Origin: Paracentrotus lividus
Taxonomy: Eukaryota; Echinodermata; Echinoidea; Camarodonta; Echinidae
DNA length: 64,000 bases
Assembly (NCBI GenBank): GCA_940671915.1
Contig: CALNVZ010003426.1
Span: forward strand, 45,720,923-45,784,922
Direction of reading: 5' to 3'
The translations under genes and the position numbers were made by a program. A model generated the notes under the pieces. The model was not told the DNA's origin. It did not search any database and saw only the letters and a program-made list of their open reading frames with translations. Positions 35,849-48,076 of this stretch are shown here, in pieces (within the stretch, counting starts at the first letter, position 1; each line of letters opens with the position of its first letter).

Positions 35849-36610
35849 TTTGGGGTTTTAAAAGAGATATGAAATAAATAAAGGAGCACTTTCTAGTATT
35901 AAAAATGATCGTAGATAATTGTGTATTATAGACACTATTTAGTATCCGCGAGCGCGAAGCTCGAGCTGAAAATTTTGAGGTAAAATGTTGAGTTAATTGT
36001 GTATTATATTACCCTATAGTACTAGATTGGTATCTGCGGGCGAAGCGCGAGCCGAAAATTTTGAGCTAAAAATTGGAGTAATTTCTGCATTATGATTTAG
36101 TATCCGCGAGCGCGAAGCGCGAGCTGAAAATTTTGAGTTAATAGTGTATTATTATACCCTACTAGATTGGTATCTGCGAGCGTAAACCGCGAGCCGAAAA
36201 TTTGGGATTTTAAAAGATATGTAGAATAAATAAAAGGGTAATTTTTTAGCATAAATAATATTGTAGATAATTGTGTATTATAGACCCTATTGAGTATCCG
36301 CGAGTGCGAAGCACGAGCTGAAAATTTTGGGGTTTAAAAGATATATGGAATAAAATAATAAAGGGGCATTTTCTACTATTAATAATTTTAGATAATTGTG
36401 TATTATAGACCTTGTTTAGAATCCGCGAGCGCGAAGCGCGAGCTGAAAATTTTGAGGTAAAACTTGGAGTTATTTGTGCATTATGAGTTAGTATCACCCA
36501 TGTCAGCGAGCGCAAAGCGCGAGCCGAAATTTTTGGGTTTTAAAAGATATATGAAATAAATAAAGGAGCACTTTCTAGTATTGAAAATCGTAGATAATTG
36601 TGTATATACC
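35849..36610. repeat. GCG-box repeat array
   Basis: Seven copies of a box like CGCGAGCGCGAAGCGCGAGC followed by C(T/C)GAAAATTTTG, near 35945, 36026, 36105, 36173, 36297, 36423 and 36502, are separated by AT-rich phrases such as TAGATAATTGTGTATTATAG and TTTTAAAAGATATATGA. Two unit types alternate: a longer one ending GAGCTGAAAA and a shorter one ending GAGCCGAAAA. The GC-rich box is nearly self-complementary. Function unknown; it is not coding. Confidence 0.85.
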
Positions 36611-38240
36611 GAGTGAGTCAAAAAAAAATTTACACCTAGAAAAATGTCAATAAAAAAAATTTATAAACCCCAAATTATTTTACATATTCTGAAAGAGTAA
36701 CTCATCCCGCATCTTCTGGTACCATTTTTGTGTGGTATGTCTTTACGCTTGGATGGACACGACGCATTGTTTGCGAACATGTCAATTTCGTATTGTGCCA
36801 GAATGGGAGTGAAATCAAAACAACAAAAAGCTAGAAAAAAGCCACTTCATCCTGATTAAAATAGCATAACTTTTTAACGAAAATGTCTTCCGCTTAATAA
36901 CTTGGCAGGGTTGTTGTTACACATATTGACTACATTTTGTATGAAAATTAGATAGATCTGTAGAGTCAGGCATGAGTGAGCACACGTCAAAGACAAAATA
37001 ATCACTTTTCGAAAGTATAAGAATGAACGGGCGTAGACACGAATTCCTTTCTTTTATAAGTTGGTGGGGGGCCGGGGGGTGGAGTATTCATAATCATAAT
37101 CGTTCGAGCGGGACGCAGTTCTGTTGTAAGTGAGGGGTGCGCTACACCATTGGAATAATGTATGGCATTTTTGTAAATGTATTCCACCTTTTCATCAAAC
37201 TTGGAATGGGCCAAAAATGACTACTCTTACAAAAGAGCCTGAAGCGAAACATATTTTGGAATTTTCACAGGAATCGCAGAATTGTTTTGGCTTTTAAAAT
37301 ATGCACATGAAATTGGCAATAATTTTTTATTATAGAAGTTATTTAGCGCCCAACCAGAGGGACTTTTTTTTTTTTTTTTTTTTGGGGGGGGGGAACGCGC
37401 TGTACATTGAGATTTTGAGGGACCAAAATGAGAGCGCGGGAGCGCGGCCTGAAATTTCGTTATGCTCCCCCCCCCCCCCCCCCCCCACTCAGGCGGTCAA
37501 CTATACATATCCGGGACCCTATTTCAGGATTTTCCTCAAGATTTGAAAACTACCCTCAAAGAGTTGAAAAGGGGATCATTATTTTATAGTTACATGTACC
37601 AAGACACGAATGATATGTATAAAGCATTAATAATCATATTCTCACTACTGTACCATGTACATCTATGTACTTCACATTTTACATAGCTAGGATATTTGCT
37701 ATTTTCTGATTCCCTTTTATTAATATACTTTCTCTGAATACTATTACTAGTATGTTTTTCACTATCTTATAAAATTTTGAAATATCTTATTGTTACACAT
37801 TGTATCTTGTTTAACTGTAAATGTATAGTACAATATCATGGATCCAACTAAGAATATAATAGTATAAATATCTCATGAGTTATTTCACTTATTATTGCTC
37901 GAGCGGTAATTCTCATTGACAACTCTCTGCATCATAAAGCAGCCTACAAACTGACATGGAGCGGACCCAGGATCAAAACCCAGTCACGTCTCTCGGATGG
38001 TGACGTTAAAGGTCGGTGCCACACGTAAATAATCATATCTGATTGACACGTCTGTCAAAACCCAATACCCCTACCCCTAATTAAAAAAGTTCGAGGAATA
38101 GATTGTTTCCTCTACCTGAGCCCCTAAAATATTCCCCTTTTGTTTACCGGGAAATCTGGAGTAGCATACACCTGAATGGGGCGTGGGGGGGGGGGGTTAT
38201 GCTGCAGCAATCTGCCCTACAAAAATGTCTCAATGGTATA

Positions 38241-38276
38241 AATGGTATTTCAGTGGTATACCATTGAAATACCATT
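38241..38276. repeat. 36 bp near-perfect palindrome
   Basis: AATGGTATTTCA, a central TGGTATACCA region, and TGAAATACCATT read almost the same on both strands, with one mismatched pair. Further copies of ATGGTAT/ATACCAT lie on either side (38233, 38289). Confidence 0.85.
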
Positions 38277-40184
38277 GGATAGCACTGGAATACCATTTGG
38301 GATTTTGTGAGGGTGAAAACATGAAATTTTAAGGGCCCTTAAATGAGAGCGTTTTCTGGGTAAGATATCTCTTGGGATCCCAAAAGTCATACATTATTAA
38401 CGACCCCCTATATTGTATAGGGCCATGTGTCACAAGTTGGGGTATTGTAAAATGGTGGAGGCGTTACATTTTGGAGGGAAAATTATCACATTTTTTCACA
38501 TAGCATGAAAATGATGTACAGTCATAAGCTGTGCAATAATTCATATTGTAGATAATTTATCAGGCTACATGTCTGTGAAATTTCAGCTTCGTCATGCTCA
38601 TAGTTCTAATACAAAGATACTTTTAGTGGAATAGGGTAAGGGGTGGAGGATCCTACGGTGGAGGCACGTGTTAAAGCATAGGGAATTCCCCTTTTTTGTT
38701 ACTTTCTTATTGTTTGCTGCGTTATATCTTTGCGGCCAATTGGTCTTATGGGTTGAGTGATATATCATTCTCTTGGGAATTTATGTGGTTCTAGATATAT
38801 GTGAAGAAGATTTTTCAAAAGTAATTTAATCAATTAATTAATCAATTAAAACATACATAATGCACACATCCTCATAGACAATGCATTGCAGGCATCAAAA
38901 ATTGTCACATGCAATTTTATTACAATAATTGTTATTTTTTCGCCATTTTCTTTGCATGCATGTAAATACACAATTAAGTGGTAACATATTACTTGCAATA
39001 AACTTTGTTTGAGTTGTAATCCAAGTGTAAAAGACAGGATTTCTGCCCTTTTTGCACTATTTTTCTTCTTTTTTGACACCCTGTAGCGCGGTTAGATATG
39101 AAATAATTTTGTATTACAAGTTTATATTTTTTAGAAGCATAGCGTCTTATTTACACAATCAACGATGATTCATTTCATTAGGTGAAAATTATTCGCCGGT
39201 AAAATTGTGAAGATTTTCAAACCATTTTTTCCTGTAACACTCTGTATAGCTTTTATGACACACCTTATACAGGCATGTTTATCATCCTCCTTTCAATCTC
39301 TGCTTTCAATATATACTTTTATACATGTCTGACTTACTACTAAGAAACTAGAGATGTTTGATTGTGGCAATGTATACATTTCTACAATTTTTTTGACATG
39401 TAACGCATTTTCCACCCAACTCATGACATGTGGCCATATTGATCTAAAAGTAGGCTAAGTAACATTAAAATATTTTGACTATGTACAGGTCCAATTGGGT
39501 CCGGTCCGGCGGGGGAGGGGGGGGGGGGCACCATAACTTTTTTATTACTTGACCAACCATTTTCATTTAGCATGATGGCGCTATTTAAAGCAAAATAAAT
39601 TTCATAGTAAACTTGAAGCACTAAATTGGCATTTTGAAAATGAGTTTAAGCTATTTTCTGTGACTCAATATTTTCAGTTTGGTGATAAGAGAATGTTAAA
39701 AATCAGTTTTATCTATTTTTTTTACAAGTTTTCATCGTTTACTTATCTACAAATTTCTGAAGGTTACCGAGCAATTTACTAAAATAATTTTTAAAATGTT
39801 AATAATTACATGCAGTTCTCTTGTTTATGTGGTAATTTTCACTCAATGCCACTTATAGATGCAACGTATCAATAAGTATCACGACATAATTTATCTTTCC
39901 CCTAAATCAAACCTTGATAGTTTTTCAATCAAGGAGTTGAAAAAGCAGCTGCGTGTACGATATTACCAGCTAGATTACTGGTACTTATATACCACTTTGA
40001 GTGAATATTTTTGAAGAGACGCCATTTCATGCTTCAAGTAAGCACAGTCAATATACAAAAATGTCATTATTTGAAGTTTACAACCCAATGCCATAATTTG
40101 AATTAATGAAGGATTTTCAGCATGACAATACTTGTCATAAGTATATTGTGTACATTGTGTACGCAACTTACATGAGTGGGCCCC

Positions 40185-40245
40185 CAAGGGAAAAAAGGGG
40201 GTGCCAAAATGACCTAAAACATGAAGAAAAAAAAAAAAACACACA

Positions 40246-40278
<33 letters not shown>

Positions 40279-41125
40279 ACACACACAAAATGGGTTAAAA
40301 ATCTTAACACCCGATTTTTCCAACTGAACCCTACCCCTGCATGTAGCTAAAATATGACCTTTATCACGGTCGAAGGCCGAAATTTTTTCAACACCTAGTT
40401 TAGGGCACCAACTTTAGGGGGGGGGGGGCAAATAGAACAATTTCGGGTGCCATATTGATCTTAAACTAAGCGGGCTTCAAATTAAACAGAAACTATAAGG
40501 GGGCGCCAAATTGGTCTTGAAATTAGAATAAGGCACCAATATGATCTTATAAAGAGGGACGCTATAATATAGAATTGACTTAGAAACTTAAGAGCGCCAG
40601 TTTGATCTTAAATTTAAGGGGCACCAAATTTACCCGAAACCAAGAGGGTACTAAATTGGACTCAAACCTATAGGTGGTGCCAAAATGACTAGAAACTTTA
40701 GGGTGCCAAATCCATTTTAAATTTAGGGGCACGATATTGATTTTTAACTTTTAATTTAAAATGAACCTGAGACTAAAGGGGCGCCAGATTGGTCTTAAAA
40801 TTAGGGTTCATCAGATTTTTTTTTTTTTTCCTTTACCTTTATCTTGAAAATTTCGATGTCCAAGTGCAATATTTTATAGTTCTACTTACATGTATGTTCC
40901 TCATAATCTTGATAATTGTTCAATGGTTACATCTTGTTAATTCATAAATACTTATTTATTTTATGTATTTTCTTATATTTTGTAAACTTTGTATGTGTCA
41001 GTCTCCGGACTGTTTTTACAATGTCTTTTATGCAATAAACCGAATTGAATTGAAAAAAAATTGAATTGAATTGACCCAAAACTAATTGGGCGCAAAACCG
41101 TATAATTAGGGGGCGCCAAAATTAC
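40185..41125. repeat. Degenerate ~35 bp minisatellite (GGCGCCAAATTGGTCTTAAA type)
   Basis: More than twelve diverged units share AGGGGGCGCCAAATTGGTCT followed by TAAA and a variable spacer. The array starts near 40190, is split by an A/CA-rich insert (about 40225-40280) and by a LINE-type 3' end (about 40815-41078), and resumes with GGGCGCAAAACC and GGGGGCGCCAAAATTACTC. Confidence 0.75.
40815..41078 (+). mobile_element. LINE-type 3' end inserted in the minisatellite
   Basis: It contains a stem-loop CAGTCTCCGGACTG, then TGCAATAAACCGAATTGAAT and repeats of AATTG. This is the plus-strand counterpart of the element at 8453-8560. Minisatellite units continue on both sides, so it inserted after the array formed. 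Confidence 0.6.
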
Positions 41126-41213
41126 TCAAGAGTGGAAAAATGACTCCCGTTTCTCTCTTCTTTTTTTTTTTCTTTTTTCCTTAATCGTTTGCCCTGTCAC
41201 TGATATATTCTTT

Positions 41214-41239
41214 ATCTCTCTCTCTCTCTCTCTCTCTCT
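41214..41239. repeat. (TC)13 microsatellite
   Basis: An uninterrupted TC tract within a longer pyrimidine-rich stretch (41150-41290). Confidence 0.95.
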
Positions 41240-41726
41240 TTCATTTCCCCCTTTTCTTCCTTTCTCCTTTTTAAATTTTATTTCCCACTTTTTTACCATC
41301 AAAGTGCCGCCCGGGGACAAGTGCCCCCTTGTCCCCCTGATACACCAGTGGATGGATATGTGTCAATGATCCTCAAGCATTTAGGTAAAAACTTATGCTT
41401 CAAAAGAGGGACGGGGCGAGAGCACGTTGAACGGGAAAAGCTTATTTTCAGGTAAATCACAATTCTTCTCGGGGAGCGTCAGATTTAAAGAAATTCAGAT
41501 GTCTCATGATTCAGTGAGCACAAGACAGCATAAGAAAATTGGGAAAAGAATGATAAAAATGGTGAGGGCTTTGTCATGTTTCAGTGACTTGTCAGATATA
41601 GGCCTATAGTTACTTGCCGATTTGACCGTGAGCTATAGCTTGTGACCATCTGACATGTCTGAATGTGTATCAAGTTTCATGCAGAATGAAACGGTATAGA
41701 ACGAACGATATTTTTTCATTTCATTA

Positions 41727-42588
41727 TAAACCCCTCACAAAAAGTTCCGCAAATCGACTTTGGTCCATGATAACTTTTCAGGTGCGCTTTAGTTATTCCT
41801 GATATTCATGCCATTGAAAAGATAATTTATTCCCCTTTATTGATATCCTATTTGTAATGATTGTGTCATGCTTCAATGCACAGAATATCAAGAAAAGTAA
41901 AAAGTCAAATGGCCGTTGTAAAATGCATTTTTATTGATCACATTGAAGTTCGGCAATTCGAATTTAGGACCTGATAACTTTTGGGGTATCTTCTATTTTT
42001 AAATAAATTTTATACCATTGTCAAGTTCATTTTATTCCTCTTTTTTTAATGATACCTTATTTTTTGTGGATGTCATGCCTGGGTCCACAGAACCCCTGAA
42101 TACCACCTGACTACAAGGCAAAGCGAAAGATAATGTTCAGTTTAAAGTTCTGTTACACAACTTTAAACCTTGATACATTAAATTTTGAATGTTTGTTTTA
42201 ATCATCAAGTTTTATAGCATTGAAAAGTTCATTTATTCTTATATTTGCAATGGTTACATCATGTTTGAATGCACATAATTCATGAATATAATGCAAAGTA
42301 AAAGTGAAAAGTTGCGAAATGCATTATTATTGCTCAAAGTAACTCGCAACAGACAATAAAATAGTCATAATAGGCATTCAATTTGCAACATTTGACTTCT
42401 GACTTGTCCTAACATTTTGGTGTTTTGCGCATGCAAGAACAACACTATTGTTACAATTATAGGGTATCATTGAAAAAAAGAAATATATTATATTTCCAAT
42501 AATATGAATATCAGGAATAACTAAAGCGTACCTGAAAAGTTATCATGGACCAAAGTCGATTTGTGGAACTTTTTTTATGAGGGGTTTA
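41727..42588. mobile_element. Tc1/mariner-type MITE with internal tandem repeats
   Basis: The element 41729-42586 is flanked by TA. The terminal repeats are about 85 bp: AACCCCTCACAAAAAGTTCC, then GATAACTTTTCAGGTGCGCT and ATATTCAT, mirrored at the right end. The interior carries diverged ~200 bp repeats of the terminal region (starting near 41947 and 42139, each with AAGTTC, TGATA and ATTGAAAAG-like blocks). It is non-coding. Confidence 0.85.
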
Positions 42589-43379
42589 CTTTAGCCCCCT
42601 CTGTTTTGTTTCAATCCTACCTTGCTTTGTTTTGTTTTGTTTTGTTTTTTTGGAATGATGATAATAACATGCGGAACTTGCGCAACAAGAGTGTTCATAA
42701 TGAGAATAGGAAGTCACATTTACAGTACAAACGTGCACTTCCTCATGTTGAAACAAGAAATACCTTATCTTGACCTTCATTTTGAGAATCAGATCATAAT
42801 ATATTGTTTTAAATATTAGGACTGATTTAATAAACGATTAAAAAAAAAATAAGATCATGCATGGCCACAAAGTTGTGATCTTTGAATGAGACAGACTTCG
42901 ATTTGAAAGACTAGACTCTATGGTCTAATAGATTCCAACTTGTTCTTTTGAAAGGAAAAGCGTAATCCTTGCACATTATGATACTCCATCCTACCAGGTT
43001 GTATGATCATGTTTTCACAAACACGAATTCTCATTTCTTTTGAATTGACCACTTATAAAGATTTTTTCAAGAAAGCCAGAGATGTGATCTTCTTTTTGCA
43101 TATCAAAATTGCATATCAATAATGTGTCAAGAGAGGGGGCTATAGCGGAATTAAAGTGAAGTATACGCTCTGGATTATCGAGAACAAGACATTTATATCC
43201 TTTTTTCATCATAGGTTTTTCATGCTTTATCAACATTCTCTAGATATCTAGTCTGTCAGTTCCTCGGAAGCATACAATCATCTTTAAACTTGTCAATTTG
43301 CAAGGTAAGACATTATTTAGATTGGTTGATTTGAGCAAAAACATGATATCTCTTTACGACATTGTGTGAGTGAGAATGC

Positions 43380-43970
43380 GGCATTCATCACCGGTACAAC
43401 GTTACACACGTGGATGTGTAACGGGGAACTGACCCGGCTCGCGCATGGCATTTTACACACAAATTTGATGTAGCTCCGTACTTTCCATTCATGGTCATTT
43501 CGAAGGTTTTGGAAGCCGTGACACTTCCAAAAAATGTCGCTCGTAATACTTAGCCCCAACGTTAATGGCAAGGTATTTTCTGTTCACCATTTTTACCATC
43601 ACCTTCCTCACCTTTGAAAAAATGCTTTGTTTCTCTCTTTTTTCCCTTCCTTACAATTTGCCCCGGAAACAAGAGATTTCCTGGGTTAGGATTGTTTTTG
43701 TTTTTTCCCCTTCCTCCTTGTTTGATCCATCAACAAAGGGCTCCGGTTGGTCCTGGTTGATCGACCGGGCCTCGCTGGGGGTCTTTGTTCGCGTGTGTGG
43801 CACGTGCCAGTCGCGAGCCACTAAGCCCAACAAAGCAATATATGGCCAAGATTTGGGCTTTATTCTCCCCCATGCTTTGTTCCCATTGGATAACTCTGGG
43901 TCCAAGAGGGTCTGTAATTTATGCACACTGTCCTACTGTGTTGTGGTAGCAGGGCTGAGTGAGTGGTGTT
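43380..43970 (+). promoter_or_regulatory. CG-rich block, possible SINHCAF promoter or first exon
   Basis: CG dinucleotides are locally enriched (GACCCGGCTCGCGCATGGC near 43430; GATCGACCGGGCCTCG near 43758). There is an E-box inside the palindrome GGCACGTGCC. Open frames exist on both strands, but their overlap suggests composition rather than coding. The link to SINHCAF rests only on position and strand. Confidence 0.25.
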
Positions 43971-45689
43971 TTGTTTAGACCCTTTCTTTATTGCAGTCTA
44001 GTTCTCACATTTACAGAACTGGACAAAGACAGTTTTTGAGAGATTTTCTACCACACAATTTTAGTCATTTGATATCTGGCAGCTCTACACTTGGTCTGGA
44101 TTTTACATTTACTCCCAAGTCTCTACATTTTTGGATAAATTAATAAAAGAAGAACTTGTTGTCATTGACATTGTTGTGAGTATTTTAGTTAATTTCTCAA
44201 GTGTGTTTGTTAAATTTATTGTAAGACAATGATAAGACTCGGGTTGTGTTTTTAATTTTAAAAATACTAAGTCTATGTGTCTTTCAATGCGTGACACGTC
44301 ATGTCATGCACATTGTTTTGCAAATTCTCTCATACAATTACAACATATCTGTTGTGGTAGTGACATTGTAGACTGTAATCAGATGTGTATCTAACATTTA
44401 ATACTCTGTGTAATTATATGGCCATACTTATTTTATCTTTCATCTTGTTTTGTGTTATTCTGACAACACAAAGACTAATTTTGTTTCATCAAGAAATTGT
44501 TTATTTATGAGGTGTTCAACTGTTGATGAAATAATATTAGGTTTTAATCATAGCGTCATTCAGACCCAATGATTTTATTTGTGTCAAGAGCAACAAACAA
44601 GTGTTTTGAATGATGACATGCTTTTGACTTGGTGAAAAGGATCTAAATGTGCCTATAAAAACAAGTCAGAGTTGTACATGTGTGCAGTCATTTTCTAGTA
44701 TATTGCATGAATAACCTATGTTGTCATCATCATCAAACTAAAATAGTAAAAAAAAAAAAAAAGTTTCTGCTAAGAGCCAAGAGGGCATCATTGACTTTAC
44801 ATCCATTTTGCTCTCAATGGATAGTATTTAGTATGGATACAGTGGAATCATTGAATTGTTGCTCAATTGTATGTTGTACATTGCATAATATCTCTCTAAA
44901 AATCTACCCCCCCCCCCATCTCTCAATAATAAACATTAACCTGTGGAATATATATTTTTATCTTTACAATCAAGAGCCTGCCACAATCCTTCTTTATCTA
45001 TCATCTGCTGTGAATGTTTTAAAAATGACATTTCGCCATGTACCCCCATTGTCATTTCTTCATGGTGTGTGCACAACATATGGGTCTACTCTTTTGTGTA
45101 CGCTAGCACAGATTTCTTTGTTTCTTGCTTTTGTCCGAATTACATTGTATATTCTGGAATCTCAATATTAGACTGTTATAAATCTCAATATCAATTTATG
45201 AATCGTATCTGTCATGCATCTTTTTTAATATTTGAGTTGTGATCACACCCCCCCCCCCCCTTTGTCCTGCTGTGTACCACAACGACTGATATTACAATCA
45301 AATAGGTGATCTCCTCTTCACTTGTGATTTATGTCCATTTTGTAACACATATATTCTACTGGGAGTCAGGATCCTTTTGACTGTCAACCGCCAGTAAATG
45401 CAATTAATAGACTTGTGTACAATGTACAACCAGTATGACCAGCAGAAACGACAGACACTTGGATTTAAGTCATCGATAGTAGCAGTTGAAAGGACTAAAT
45501 TGTTTACAATAGGTTTGATTATAGTCTGTACTTCACTTTATAGTGTTAAATTTTAAAACCATACAATGTTGTATGCTGATTTTTAAATAGCCTAGATGAC
45601 ATAAATGTAGGCTACCTGTATTATGTAATTCATCCCATTCAGAAGGATATGGGTTTACATACCATAGGTAAATGGAACTTTAAAGTAAA

Positions 45690-45870
45690 AAAAAAGGAAA
45701 CAAACAAAAACAACAATATTAATAAAAAATAAATAAAAAAACACAGTAAAGAGATTGAGAGAGGGAGAGAGAGAGAGAGAGCCAAACAGACAGACAGATA
45801 GACAGGCATAAGCAGAGACAGACATACAATGTACAATGTGAGAGACAGACAGACAGACAGGCTGAGAAAG
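45690..45870. repeat. Purine-rich and (CAGA)n microsatellite block
   Basis: A-rich tracts lead into (GA)n near 45765 and (CAGA)n near 45786-45800 and 45845-45861, interrupted by short spacers. Confidence 0.85.
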
Positions 45871-46259
45871 TAGGAGGGGTATTAAATTTAAATATCTTAT
45901 CTCACATATGAATAAAGTTATCTTTATAACCCTTCATCAGATAGCAATTATGATATGACTGTTTAATATCCCAGAGAAGGATTTGAGTCAGGGGACAGAA
46001 ATAGCCTTGCTTGATCCAATAGATTTGGACCTCAATTTTAGGGTGTAATATAAAACCAATTTTATGCTCTCCCTGCAGAAAGCAATGATACAAATTATGT
46101 ACCTCAGCTGACAATAGAGATGTCTGCATACAGGGTAGAAAACATAACCAACTTGTGCTAAATATAATTGTAGGAACCTATATTTTTTTAAGTGAATGGA
46201 TACTTGATGAGTTAACATAATTTTTGTTTATCATAATGTAAATCTTATGACATTACCAC

Positions 46260-46545
46260 AATAATAATATAATAATATCTGGTTATTTAGATAGCACTTT
46301 TTCCAGTTAAACTGCTCAAAGCACTTTACAGAATATTATCACTAAGTTCATTTATTCCATGCTTACCTGGCCGCCATGCATTAATAGGTGCCCATATGGA
46401 ATTATCCTTCTGGGTACATGTACGTACCCATTTGCACCTTGATGGAGTGGTCATACAATGTAAGTGCCGGTGCCGGGAATCGAACTCACAATCTTTGCAT
46501 CCCCAGTCAAGTGATACGACCACTAGACTACGACACTTACGACAT
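46260..46545 (-). mobile_element. tRNA-derived SINE with (ATA)n tail
   Basis: On the minus strand the head (about 46545-46462) holds a tRNA-type A box TAGTCTAGTGGTCG and B box GAGTTCGATTCCCGG. The body has TGGGTACG and AAGTGCTTTGAGCAG, and the tail is (TAT)n. The head cannot fold into a full tRNA acceptor stem, so it is a SINE and not a tRNA gene. The copy at 4517-4740 shares the body layout. Confidence 0.75.
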
Positions 46546-47849
46546 GAAATGTCAGGTTAAAGATCGGTCGGGAATCAGTTTTAGGTTTTGAATTTACCTC
46601 CCCCCCCCCCCCCCCCCCCTCAGTTAACTGGAATGCCTACCTAGAATACATGTAGTATAAGGCTACAATACATTGTATGCACATGATATTGCAGGTAAAT
46701 GCACATGTGTAAGAAGTAATTCATTAATGATGCTTGTTCACACTGTTTGAACAGATGACTCATACATAAAAGAATATACAAAATGTACATTATCAAATGA
46801 ACTTCTCGAGTGGGACCGTTCACACTAGATGACTCATCATCCAGGTTTATGTATCACTTGTTTCTGTGATCTTTTGGGCAGGTGATTAATTTTGCTTGTA
46901 GTGTGAATCACCTCATGCATATTCATGAGGCTGGAGATAATCATAATCTGCATATGTACATGTATGTGTACATTTAATTAAATGCATTTGAGGCTTAAGC
47001 TCTTGATTGTAAACTTTGATTGAAATGAAGAATAATTACATTGTCTGCGAAAAGATTCTGTGTTGACTCTGTATACAATAAGCAGATTTAATGCTCTTCT
47101 GGGTCTTGCTCTTGGCAGCTAGATATTATGGAAATTAAGCATCTCATAATCTAATCAGTGAGCATACTACATGTATGTAAAGTACCATTTGAAATTATGC
47201 AACTAGGAGTAGGACCTTACAAGTAGAAATTTATAACACATGTAACAGCAATTTCCACATTTTATTTTGAATAAACAGTCTGCTTGGTTATTCAGCCACA
47301 TGTTAATGTATACTATTAGAAATGACACCTGTCTTGAATGACCATTTTTTGTTAGAGCTCTTGAAGAGTATCCTCATTCAATATTATTCCCCCTGAACAA
47401 CTGTACATGTATTCTAAATTTTCTATTGTGGAATTTATCTGACTCATATTTTACTGTGTTTCAAATTAATCCACCTTTTCATTTCACTTGTTTACATTTA
47501 AAATTTAATCCATCTCACAGAACTATGTTCTCATTTCATCTTAATCAGTTGCATGCATACACATGACTCATGGCGTATCACGTTTCATCATTTCACATCT
47601 AGCCTGCTTTCACGTTGAAATATTCCCTCATCTCAGGAGAAAATGAGTTGAGCTAATTACTTGGAGGATGATATGCCACCATAGTCTGCACACACAGACT
47701 CTATGTTGACACTTAGAGCAATTTGCACTGTTTATATAGTCTTACAATTTAGACCCTTGCTGCATTATGATTTGTCATGATGTGAATGACAAATAGTTTG
47801 AGCTTGTAAGCTTATGTACTCCTCGTATAAGACGAGTTCATGTATATGA

Positions 47850-47964
47850 TTCGGCCCCTAGATCAACGTCACAGTTGATTGCAATCAAATGACATCATCT
47901 CGATTCACATACATGTTAGTGTACGACTGAACTTAATCAGCTGTGATGTTGATCTCGGGGCCAA
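47850..47964. repeat. Hairpin with ~30 bp stem
   Basis: Left arm TCGGCCCCTAGATCAACGTC, then ACAGTTGATT; the right arm is its reverse complement with four differences (47935-47964). The loop is about 54 nt. Either a short MITE or a structured RNA. Confidence 0.6.
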
Positions 47965-48076
47965 ATTGTAGTTGTCCAGACCTGGTTTACTTGAAGGTGG
48001 CTTGTAAGTGTGAAGTCTAAATTGGGTTTTAAAAAAAATCCACTGTGAGCAAGTATTATTGTGGATCAAAGGCCTA

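Larger units (their letters stand above)
34761..41728. other. Intergenic stretch rich in simple repeats
   Basis: No exon was recognised. It contains the GCG-box array, a 36 bp palindrome (38241-38276), T-to-G homopolymer junctions near 37367-37391, C19 near 37468, the GGCGCC minisatellite (40185-41125) and a (TC)n tract. A block at 36616-37000 beginning GAGTGAGTCAAAAAAAAA resembles a mariner-type end, but no partner end was found. Confidence 0.5.
42589..48075. other. Region upstream of SINHCAF
   Basis: It should contain the SINHCAF promoter and non-coding first exon, but neither can be fixed. The best CG-rich candidate is about 43380-43970, with the 10 bp palindrome GGCACGTGCC near 43800. 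The rest is AT-rich with a (TTTTG)n tract (42630), a SINE (46260-46545), a purine and (CAGA)n-rich stretch (45690-45870) and C-runs near 44908, 45247 and 46602. Open frames of up to 163 codons here (44680-45171) have no coding character. Confidence 0.45.

Noticed and set aside
36616-37000. Possible mariner element starting GAGTGAGTCAAAAAA, with an end near 39070-39095
   Set aside because: The two ends (GAGTGAGTC versus CAGGGTGTC on the other strand) do not match well and no transposase frame lies between them.
43565-43978. 137-codon plus frame overlapping a 91-codon minus frame
   Set aside because: Both strands are open because the block is CG-rich; neither peptide is familiar. Kept only as a possible promoter or UTR block.
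44680-45171. 163-codon plus frame
   Set aside because: Low-complexity and Cys/Leu/Ser-rich in AT-rich DNA, overlaps homopolymers, and has no recognisable domain or splice sites.
46462-46545. Possible tRNA gene on the minus strand
   Set aside because: A and B boxes are present but there is no matching acceptor stem, and it continues into a SINE body with an (ATA)n tail.
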